From assembly GCF_900177615.1 (NCBI RefSeq), contig NZ_FXAP01000002.1, positions 620,001 through 684,000 on the forward strand: 64,000 bases of DNA, read 5' to 3'. Of this stretch, positions 36,553 through 43,427 are shown in pieces (position 1 is the stretch's first letter; every line of letters begins with the position of its first letter). This stretch comes from Plantibacter flavus (GTDB lineage Bacteria > Actinomycetota > Actinomycetes > Actinomycetales > Microbacteriaceae). The translations under genes and the position numbers were made by a program. The notes beneath the pieces were generated by a model that saw nothing but the letters and a program-made list of their open reading frames with translations, did not search any database and was not told the DNA's origin.

Positions 36553-36814
36553 GCCCACACCCCAAGACTTGAACTCGCCGACCAACGAAGGCGCCCAATA
36601 TTGGTACAGCTGTGTGCTCGGAACCATCCGTCAGCACACCCCAGTCTCGGAGCGCGTCCAGTTCACTTGGGGAACCGCCACGACTGCGCGCCTAGCGCAC
36701 CGCAACATTCGTCATTCACCACTGAGTTCAGTATTGCGATTAAGTTCAGATACATCAATATTGATGCTTAGATGACCTGAATAGCATCTTCGGGTTGCGC
36801 CACTGAGCGTCGGC

Positions 36815-37060
36815 TCAAGACTTCACCTCGCCGTGGCGCTGGTCGGCCCGCAGGCCCCGGAACCTCGAGGCCGATTGGTGTGCTGCGGCGATGACAGTGT
36901 TCACGCGTTTGACGATGAGCTCGCGCTCGTACTCGGCCAGGGCGGCGATCAGGTGGAGCATGAGCCGGCCTGTCGATGTAGCGGGGTCAATTCCATCGGA
37001 GAGTGATCGAACGTGGCGCTCATCACTCTCGAGCAACGGCAGATCAAGTTAGTGAAGAAC
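36815..37060 (-). pseudogene. Truncated serine recombinase (resolvase/invertase)
   Basis: The fragment reads HVRSLSDGIDPATSTGRLML then HLIAALAEYERELIVKRVNT, the end of the catalytic domain and start of the E-helix of Gin/Hin/TnpR-type serine recombinases. The N-terminal part with the catalytic Ser and the Arg residues is missing (an in-frame stop lies just upstream, near 37060), and the C-terminal HTH is absent. It is a remnant of a transposon or an invertase gene. Confidence 0.7.
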
Positions 37061-37164
37061 ACTGTCGCCGATGGCGTCGAGGGGGCGCCCATCGAGTCGG
37101 GCGTGGATGCGAAGCTTATTTCGACCGATGATCCCCGCGCGCGTGTGCGGCTCGTCCCCACTTG
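37012..37164 (+). CDS. Possible 50-residue ORF overlapping the recombinase remnant
   Basis: A GTG-started frame reads with good codon usage (VALITLEQRQIKLVKNTVAD to RVRLVPT) and ends in TGA. GGAGAG lies 10-15 bp upstream. It overlaps the recombinase fragment in antisense and has no recognised family. Confidence 0.22.
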
Positions 37165-37343
37165 ACTTGGACGATTCCACTGCGCCCTGAGCGCGCCGTC
37201 AGCTCTCGGGTGGGAGGGAGAAGCCCCGAGTCATGGCGCGGTCGATGACCTGCGGCGGCACACCGAACTCGGTCAGGAAGACAGTGCTGAGTGCTGCCGT
37301 CCTGATGGGTGTCAGTGCGAACAGCTTGCGGTCATTCGAAACG

Positions 37344-38096
37344 TCACGCCACCCCGTTTTGGTAGGCCCAAACGACGGCCTGCAGGCGATCGCGGACGGC
37401 AAGTTTGGTGAGTATCTTGCCGACATGGGTCTTGACGGTGGCTTCCGTGATGAACAGGTCCTGGCTGATTTCAGCATTTGAGCGTCCTCGAGCCATCGCG
37501 AGCAGCACGGATCTCTCTCGCGGCGTCAGGCCTACCGTCGGCTTGTCATTGCGCACCGCTGCCGGAGGAAGCGGCTCCCCGCGATGATGCCCATGCGGTC
37601 GAAGGACCGTCCGAGGCGACGGCCTCAAGTCTGCCGATGACACGGCGCGAATCGCCTCGACGAGTTGGGGAATGGAGATGCCCTGGAGGACAAATCCGTT
37701 CCCGCGGGTGCTCGCTGCATGCAAGGCGTCGGCATCAAGGTCGGCAAGCCTGAACAGATCCTCCGGGTTCGCGACCATACAAGGCTCCCCGGCTCCGACG
37801 TCGTCCGAAGCGAGCGCGTGCCCATCGACCGTCTCTGAGTCAGGTTTCGTACCAAGCGGGCGCAGAGAAGCTGATTCACTGAGGGCGTTATCCACAATGC
37901 GGATGGTGCCGAAACGCCCGGTGGTGTTGGTTGCGACCATGCGGAGCAGATCCCGATTGTTGATTACCAGGACCGCGATGTTGTCCACCCTTAACGACCC
38001 GTCAGCTGGCGGCGGAGCTGCTGACCCAGGTGCCGACTTCCGACCCGCGCCGCCGGGAACCCATACGCTGACCCACTTCTTTCGCCTGGAGCACAT
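37344..38096 (-). CDS. LuxR-family regulator with a degenerate receiver domain
   Basis: The C-terminal 65 residues are a clear LuxR/NarL HTH: LTPRERSVLLAMARGRSNAE, then ISQDLFITEATVKTHVGKIL. The N-terminal part keeps the start of a receiver (IAVLVINNRDLLRM, with Asn where acidic residues belong) and its end (LDADALHAASTRGNGFVLQG to LVEAIRAV), but the middle with the phosphoacceptor Asp is missing or unrecognisable. The start is uncertain; ATG 38096 has only a weak site. It is either a phosphorylation-independent regulator or an early pseudogene. No partner kinase is adjacent. Confidence 0.7.
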   Translation of the reverse strand: MCSRRKKWVSVWVPGGAGRKSAPGSAAPPPADGSLRVDNIAVLVINNRDLLRMVATNTTGRFGTIRIVDNALSESASLRPLGTKPDSETVDGHALASDDVGAGEPCMVANPEDLFRLADLDADALHAASTRGNGFVLQGISIPQLVEAIRAVSSADLRPSPRTVLRPHGHHRGEPLPPAAVRNDKPTVGLTPRERSVLLAMARGRSNAEISQDLFITEATVKTHVGKILTKLAVRDRLQAVVWAYQNGVA

Positions 38097-38404
38097 CCAC
38101 GTTCCATATTCTCATATTTTTGGTTGTATTGTTCCAAAGATGGCGAGTAGTGTTTCCTGCACGTGAGCGCCGGGGGTTGTGGGCGGGGTTCGCCGTGCTC
38201 TTCGGTGTCTGAGTGTGGTGGCGCACGGTGCACCGTGGCGCGGACGCTGGCGGTCGGGGCAGCTGGGGAGGTTGAGGCGCACAGCTCCGGTGGGAACTGG
38301 AGGACGGGTCCCAACGCCGGAGCGGGTGCGCTGGCTGAAGTCTTAGTCGGATCGTGAGTGGTGTCGGCGAATTTTGGCGGTAGTGAAGGACAGGGGAAGG
38401 CGAC
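38097..38404. other. Upstream region of the AAA+ operon
   Basis: This is divergent intergenic DNA with an AT-rich block (38100-38140) near the LuxR start and a perfect 14-bp palindrome CACGGTGCACCGTG (38224-38237) 168 bp before the AAA+ gene. No gene is seen. Confidence 0.4.
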
Positions 38405-39625
38405 GTGGCGACATCAGTACCGCAGCTAGGAACGCTGGTTGCGAAGGTGGAGCGGATGGGCGATGCCGGCAGGCAGGCGGTCATCCGGCTCGTCAACGGT
38501 TTCGTTCAACCAGTCGGGGATGCCTTGGTAGCCATTGATCCGCTACCGGTCGCTGGAGATGTGGTCCTCTGCGCCAACAACCAGTGGACGAGGGGCGAGG
38601 AAGCCGATTGGCACCCACAGCTCGAGGTGGGTATCGTGCAGCTCCTGAGTGGCGGGCGAGCAGTCGTCTCCGCCGCGCTGGGACAGAAGAACCTCGCTGT
38701 GCCGTCCGGAATGGAACTGGCCCCGGGCAACACGGTCGAGTTCGATGCCCGCGAAGAGGTCTTGCGGGTAATCGCTCCCACTCCGGTCGAGCCGGAGCCG
38801 GTTCGAATTGACCGAGGCGACGACTTCGACCCGGGAAAGCTCCTCACGGCAGTGGACGATGCGCTGTCCTGGGAGCAGTTCGCAGGGTTTGACTGGATCC
38901 GCGCCGAGGCGCAGGACATCGTTCGCGTGCAGATGCAGCACGCCGCTCGCCAGAAGCTCCGTGACCTGCGGGTTCGACCGATCCGAGGCATCCTCTTCGA
39001 GGGCCCGCCAGGTACCGGCAAGACCATGCTCGCTCAGATCATGGCGAAGGAAGCCGGAGCTGCGTTCTACATGGTGACCGCCGCGAGCCTCGGCGGCCAC
39101 CTCCAGGGCGAGAGTGAAGGCCGACTGGAAGCCATCTACGAGCACGCGTCCACACACGAGGTTGCCCTGGTGTTCATTGATGAAATCGACACCTTGATGA
39201 AGGACAGAGGCTCCGACAATGACTACGGCTCTCGCCTCGTGCACGTGTTCCTGACCAATCTCGACGGCGCGGGAAACCGCGACAACGTCATCACCATTGG
39301 GACGACGAACCGAGTGCACGACATCGACCCCGCCCTGCGCCGCACCGGGCGGTTCAGCCGAGAGCTCCGCTTCGAGCGGCCAGATGAAGCAGGCCGGCTG
39401 GCGATCTTGCAGGGCGGGAACCACCACACTGCCGGACGTCTCGACTACGAACACGTCGCTGCAGCCACCGCTGACTGGAGCGCCGCGGACCTGCAGGGCG
39501 TGTGGGAGCATGCGGGTGAACTGACGGTGAAAGCCGGTCGCACCGCGATCCGGAACGACTTCTTCCTCGCTGGATTCGATCACGCACGCGAACGCAAGGC
39601 ACGACAGAACGGGCACACCGCATGA
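38405..39625 (+). CDS. AAA+ ATPase with N-terminal OB-like domain
   Basis: This 406-residue protein has a beta-rich N-terminal part (about 1-125), reminiscent of the OB folds of proteasomal ATPases but without their coiled coil. One AAA+ module follows: Walker A GPPGTGKT at 200-207, Walker B ALVFIDEID at 254-262, sensor-1 TIGTTNRVHDIDPALRRTGRF and a C-terminal lid to about 400. The GTG start has GGGAAGG upstream. It is coupled to the next gene by an ATGA overlap. It resembles a substrate-remodelling ATPase (Mpa/p97-like class) serving the two downstream proteins; there is no proteasome or Pup gene here. Confidence 0.8.
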   Translation: MATSVPQLGTLVAKVERMGDAGRQAVIRLVNGFVQPVGDALVAIDPLPVAGDVVLCANNQWTRGEEADWHPQLEVGIVQLLSGGRAVVSAALGQKNLAVPSGMELAPGNTVEFDAREEVLRVIAPTPVEPEPVRIDRGDDFDPGKLLTAVDDALSWEQFAGFDWIRAEAQDIVRVQMQHAARQKLRDLRVRPIRGILFEGPPGTGKTMLAQIMAKEAGAAFYMVTAASLGGHLQGESEGRLEAIYEHASTHEVALVFIDEIDTLMKDRGSDNDYGSRLVHVFLTNLDGAGNRDNVITIGTTNRVHDIDPALRRTGRFSRELRFERPDEAGRLAILQGGNHHTAGRLDYEHVAAATADWSAADLQGVWEHAGELTVKAGRTAIRNDFFLAGFDHARERKARQNGHTA

Positions 39626-40926
39626 CCAACAAGTTCCTCGATCGCATCCTCGCTGGACGGCTGGCGCGCCGCCGCGCTGCGGCGCTGAAGAAGATCAAGA
39701 AATTGCAGCGGTTCGCCGAACCCCTCGGCGAGCTGCGGCAGTTCGTGTACCTCGACGACACCGCGCTGCGCAGCCTCTATGTCGCCCGATACGGCGCGGA
39801 AGCGGTGAAGATCACTGAGTCGGAGACTCGAAGCCGCGAAGCTGAGGTCATGGTCGGTGGTTCCTACTCGATTCCCGCGTCCGTGGGTTTTCAGGCGGAG
39901 GGTCGCGTCCGCGGCTCCGCCACGGCAGGGCGTGAAGTCGAGCGGCTGGTGTCAAAGCAGTCGATGTTCCGAGACTTCTTGAACGCCGAGGTTCGCGCCG
40001 CACGAGACACCTCGGCGAGTGTGACTGGGGGCGCCTCGCTGTGGCGTGGCAGCGAAGCAAGCGCACCATCCGGAGGCCTTGAACGTGGGCAGCTCGTCGA
40101 GGTGCGGATCCGTCTCCAGGCGCACAAGTTGTACCGGTTTGCATCGTTCCTCGACTCGGTTGGTCGGTTGTCAGAGGATGGGCCCGCCTCGGAGATGGAA
40201 GTCACCGCGCGCCTCCTGCAGGAACTGCTGATCGGGCAGGTGCCCATTGAGGCCGAAGTACTGGACTGGGGGTGGAACGAGACCGACGGGACCCTCTCGA
40301 AGCTCACTCCTGGCGTGACTCCGCTTTCTCTCGTTGCCCTCACCGACGTTGCGAACTACTGGACTGATCTGCGGCGAATGCTGTTCGACGGTCTCGAGTG
40401 CACGGCCCTGGTGCGCCTCAGCGATAACACCGTTGTTCGCAACTGGTCTCCGTTGAAGCTCTTCAACGCGATTCGCGGGATCGAAGGCCTGCCCGGCGTC
40501 GACATGATCGACAACGTCATCCACGGCCTTGATGGATACTTGACAGCGCCGGCCGCTCAGCCCGATGACGATGCCTCTGCGGTGCGCGAAGCCTTCACCG
40601 TCTATGCGCAACAGATCTGCAGCGGGCCTCTGCCCGAAACGGATGTAGACAGCATCGGCCGCCTCACAGTGGTGGCGATGCGATCACGCACCACGTCGGT
40701 CATGAACGAGACGTTCTCCTACGTCGAATCGCTCTTCTCTCGGACATACCTGGAGAACTGGACGGCGGATCAGCTCGGTGAATTCCGCGAAACCGCGTGC
40801 GCGGCGGCCGGCATCGGGTCCGACGGCTCTCGCATCAGCCCCGCAGCCACGCAGGCACCGGTGTCGCGCCCGATCGTTCCTACCGGGCCGCAGCTCGCGG
40901 GCGAGATCATCGCGATCTACTGGTGA
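39622..40926 (+). CDS. DUF6414-like protein, partner of the AAA+ ATPase
   Basis: This is a 434-residue soluble protein. After a basic N-terminus (ARRRAAALKKIKKLQRF) the segment LRQFVYLDDTALRSLYVARY (about residues 37-56) resembles the YLD start of DUF6414 proteins, and the following Ser/Gly-rich hydrophobic loop (VMVGGSYSIPASVGFQAEGR, split by charge) fits that family as well. A helical C-terminal half follows. No catalytic motif is visible. The start overlaps the ATPase stop, and the membrane-protein gene follows 85 bp later. The DUF assignment is from memory of the family pattern and needs a profile search. Confidence 0.6.
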   Translation: MTNKFLDRILAGRLARRRAAALKKIKKLQRFAEPLGELRQFVYLDDTALRSLYVARYGAEAVKITESETRSREAEVMVGGSYSIPASVGFQAEGRVRGSATAGREVERLVSKQSMFRDFLNAEVRAARDTSASVTGGASLWRGSEASAPSGGLERGQLVEVRIRLQAHKLYRFASFLDSVGRLSEDGPASEMEVTARLLQELLIGQVPIEAEVLDWGWNETDGTLSKLTPGVTPLSLVALTDVANYWTDLRRMLFDGLECTALVRLSDNTVVRNWSPLKLFNAIRGIEGLPGVDMIDNVIHGLDGYLTAPAAQPDDDASAVREAFTVYAQQICSGPLPETDVDSIGRLTVVAMRSRTTSVMNETFSYVESLFSRTYLENWTADQLGEFRETACAAAGIGSDGSRISPAATQAPVSRPIVPTGPQLAGEIIAIYW

Positions 40927-41011
40927 GCGCGGGATCAGCGCTGTTGAAATCGCTGGGCGACAAGAGGGCACCTGCGGAGCTGTCAGGCTCCATACCGACG
41001 ACGGAGGTCAC

Positions 41012-41713
41012 GTGAATTGGTTCGAAGCGCTGTGGGTGGAACTGTCCTCGCCCGCGTGGGTGGCAGGTCTGCTGCAGGCGACGTTCGGCACAATTGTCGC
41101 CTTCACCGGTGCGCTGTTCCTGTTTCGGCGTCAATTGCGTCACGACCGTGAGCTCGTAGCCGCCCAGCTCGAGTCTGATCGTGAAGCACGTCTTGCCGAA
41201 CGGCGCTCAGCTGCTGCGGACGTTCTGGGCAGAACCTTGCTCGCCACTGCGGAGCAGCTCCCCATGCGTGATGCCGGACAATACGGCCTCAGGGATGCGC
41301 TCTGGGACCTCGCTTCCGACCCGCCGGGTGGCCGATCGTTGGACGATGCGATTGAGCAGGCGGAACTGATCCTTCCACGTTACGACATCGTTCGATCCTT
41401 CAGTCGGGAGGCGAGTGGTCGCTGGTACACCATGAAGCGGATGGTGTCGCAGCTGTCGCACGAGGAGCGCACCAAGTCGAACTGGTTGTCGGTGCTGTAT
41501 GACGAATTCATGACACCACTGACCCGTGACATGACCGCGGTCGGCCGGGTTCTCGTGGGGTGGAACGGTCACGGTGAGGCGCCGATCGACAGCGCTGTTT
41601 CGACGCAAACCTCGATCGCTCCGGCGGAGGTCGCCGATCCTGCTGCGTACTTCGCCTGGCGGACGGAGCTTGAGCGGGAGCTCTTGCATCGCCGGCGCGT
41701 CCGGGAACAATAA
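41012..41713 (+). CDS. Membrane-anchored hypothetical protein, third gene of the AAA+ operon
   Basis: This is a 233-residue protein with one N-terminal membrane helix (about residues 11-33, VAGLLQATFGTIVAFTGALFLF) followed by a charged coiled-coil-like stretch (RRQLRHDRELVAAQLESDRE, ARLAERRSAAADVL) and a soluble C-terminal part. GGAGG lies 5 bp before the GTG. It fits a membrane effector or anchor for the AAA+/DUF6414 pair; the function is not known. Confidence 0.65.
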   Translation: MNWFEALWVELSSPAWVAGLLQATFGTIVAFTGALFLFRRQLRHDRELVAAQLESDREARLAERRSAAADVLGRTLLATAEQLPMRDAGQYGLRDALWDLASDPPGGRSLDDAIEQAELILPRYDIVRSFSREASGRWYTMKRMVSQLSHEERTKSNWLSVLYDEFMTPLTRDMTAVGRVLVGWNGHGEAPIDSAVSTQTSIAPAEVADPAAYFAWRTELERELLHRRRVREQ

Positions 41714-41746
41714 GCCCGAGGCCCGCCAACCGCGGCGTGCCAACGG

Positions 41747-42487
41747 CTAGTGCCTGAGGGAGAAACTGGACTGGACTCCCAGGTCTGTCGCGATCGCGGT
41801 GAGACGCTCGTGATCGGGATGATCGGACTGACAGGTGTCCCAGGCAATGAGCGTGAGCAGGAGCATGGTGGCAGCGACTCCGATGTAGCTGTTCGCGTTG
41901 GAGAATGCGGCGTGGTTGCGGAACGCAACACCGAGGGGATTCTCCGGGTTGTGCGCCGTGTAGAGATCGACGACTCCGGAATCGGCGTGCGTCATCGCTG
42001 ACATAGCTCGGTACATCAGGTACCAGTTCTCTGCGCCTTCGATCTTCATCATGCGCTGGTCGATTTTGTATCCGGAGGGGCTGCCAAGCCGGTCGAGGAT
42101 GTCGTCCGTCTCGGCCAATCGATCCGCGACAAGGAGATCACTCGGATCAAGCTGCAGCAGACTGTTCAGGGCCTTACGTCGGGTGACGGCGCCGAAACCG
42201 ATGAAGGACTTCCAAGCTTTCTCATCGACGATCAACCAAATAGCGGAGGTGGCGTCCTCCATGAGCGCGCGCACGACCGGGATCGCAGGCACCGGTTGGT
42301 GGTTCTGGTAAAGAGTGAGGACGCCACCTGCGCAATCAACAGCGTGCGCGGTCAGTCCACGAACCAGGACCGGCACACTCGCATCATGCAAATCCGTGCG
42401 GGTGATTACCGTCTGTTTGTTCTGAGCAGCCCAGATCGCCAGCAGTTCCCGAATCACAGCCCGGTAGTCCACCGTATTGTGCGTCAT
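41747..42487 (-). CDS. HEPN-motif protein, DUF5677-like
   Basis: This 246-residue helical protein contains RAMSAMTH (R160 to H167), an R-x6-H pair in a helix as in HEPN ribonucleases, together with the ALMEDATSAIWLI helix typical of DUF5677 proteins. HEPN proteins of this kind act as RNases in abortive infection or toxin systems, though many DUF5677 members are uncharacterised. It is convergent with the AAA+ operon and divergent from the toxin-antitoxin pair. No second-gene partner (MNT) is adjacent. Confidence 0.6.
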   Translation of the reverse strand: MTHNTVDYRAVIRELLAIWAAQNKQTVITRTDLHDASVPVLVRGLTAHAVDCAGGVLTLYQNHQPVPAIPVVRALMEDATSAIWLIVDEKAWKSFIGFGAVTRRKALNSLLQLDPSDLLVADRLAETDDILDRLGSPSGYKIDQRMMKIEGAENWYLMYRAMSAMTHADSGVVDLYTAHNPENPLGVAFRNHAAFSNANSYIGVAATMLLLTLIAWDTCQSDHPDHERLTAIATDLGVQSSFSLRH

Positions 42488-42791
42488 CGCTTCCTCCGTC
42501 GCTCGAAAGCCGTCGGTGATCGCCCCACCGTGAACGGACCACGGCGGACAGCGAGGCGCGGAGGCGCGATCGTCCGGCCAGCGTCTGCATCGTATCCTGT
42601 GCCTTCCCAGAGGGCGCCAGATCCGAGGTCGGCGGTCCGGCGATCCGAACGCCGGGGCACGTCAAGGCGCGCCGCACCGAGCTTTTCGCAGGGTTGGAGG
42701 ACGCCGTGCGTTCGATCCACATTGACCACATTGTGTCAATGTGGGTATTGCCCACCTGGAACGGATGCGTATCATGGGCGAAGGAGGAACA
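42488..42791. other. Regulatory gap between the HEPN gene and the toxin-antitoxin pair
   Basis: Apart from the operator/promoter at 42717-42751, this divergent gap shows no gene. The HEPN gene promoter is probably in its left half but cannot be assigned. Confidence 0.4.
42717..42751 (+). promoter_or_regulatory. Toxin-antitoxin promoter with overlapping operator
   Basis: A perfect inverted repeat CCACATTG-TGT-CAATGTGG occupies 42726-42744, preceded by a third half-site CCACATTG at 42717-42724. A -35 like TTGACC (42722-42727) and a -10 like TATTGC (42746-42751) lie 18 bp apart, so a bound antitoxin would block the promoter. This is the classical layout for conditional autoregulation of a toxin-antitoxin operon. 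Confidence 0.7.
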
Positions 42792-43118
42792 GTGAACACG
42801 CAAGCATTCAAGGCCATCGGTGAAGTGACTGCCGACGGGCGCGCCCGCATACCGTTCGGGAAGGCGGGGGTGCGTCAGGATGACCGCTACGCGGTCGCGA
42901 TGAACGACGACGGGGAGATCCTCCTCACGCCCCTGGTGAGCATCCCGAAACGCGAGCTCCTCGTATGGGAAAACGAGGCGATCCGCTCCTCGCTGGCTCG
43001 AGGGCTGGAACAGAGCGCGGCAGGCGATGTCGTCAGCCGCGGGAGCTTCGCTCAGTACCTCGACGAAGATGGCGACGAGGACGCTGAGCCTGGGACGGAA
43101 GCCAACCCGGTCGCGTAG
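42792..43118 (+). CDS. Antitoxin of a RelE-type pair
   Basis: This is a 108-residue acidic protein. The N-terminal half (VTADGRARIPFGKAGVRQDD, then RYAVAMNDDGEILLTPL) resembles a swapped-hairpin AbrB-like DNA-binding fold. The C-terminal half (RELLVWENEAIRSSLARGLE to FAQYLDEDGDEDAE) is helical and acidic, as expected for the toxin-neutralising tail. The GTG at 42792 has AAGGAGG 5-6 bp upstream. The toxin gene follows with no gap. Confidence 0.78.
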   Translation: MNTQAFKAIGEVTADGRARIPFGKAGVRQDDRYAVAMNDDGEILLTPLVSIPKRELLVWENEAIRSSLARGLEQSAAGDVVSRGSFAQYLDEDGDEDAEPGTEANPVA

Positions 43119-43415
43119 ATGGCATTCGAACTCAAATTCACGAGGGAAGCGGATGCGCAGGTGCAGGCACTCAACACCCCTGCTCAGCAAAAGAAGCTGC
43201 GGAAGGTGCAGCGAGCCCTAGCTCGTCTGGAACTGGACCCGCGGTATCCCTCGTTGCACTCGCACAAGTACTCGTCACTCTCAGGATCCCAGGGTGAGGA
43301 AGTGTGGGACTCATACGTCGAAAATCACACACCCGGCGCCTGGCGGATCTTCTGGCACTACGGGCCGGGCTCGAACACGATCACCGTCGTGTCGATCACG
43401 CCCCACCCGAACTGA
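43119..43415 (+). CDS. RelE/ParE-superfamily toxin
   Basis: This is a 98-residue basic protein with the RelE order: N-terminal LKFTREADAQVQALNTP, two helices with QKKLRKVQRALARLE, then PRYPSLHSHKYSSL and a C-terminal WRIFWHYGPGSNTITVVSITPHP. The last part matches the RelE/YoeB beta-sheet and its terminal His-containing strand. It would cleave mRNA on the ribosome or target gyrase. The start codon abuts the antitoxin stop. Confidence 0.82.
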   Translation: MAFELKFTREADAQVQALNTPAQQKKLRKVQRALARLELDPRYPSLHSHKYSSLSGSQGEEVWDSYVENHTPGAWRIFWHYGPGSNTITVVSITPHPN

Positions 43416-43427
43416 GACAGAGTCGCC

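Larger units (their letters stand above)
36628..37343. other. Recombination scar between accessory genes
   Basis: This stretch contains an AT-rich segment with a perfect palindrome CATCAATATTGATG (36753-36766), the truncated serine recombinase listed below, and a short plus-strand frame at 37012-37164 that overlaps it. A minus-strand frame near 37200-37340 (reading ...VPPQVIDRAMTRGFSL) may be another gene fragment. Confidence 0.4.

Noticed and set aside
35769-36572. A 267-codon plus-strand frame after the kinase gene
   Set aside because: It overlaps the kinase end and the hypothetical gene on the other strand, and its composition (Arg/Pro/Ser) is typical of non-coding frames.
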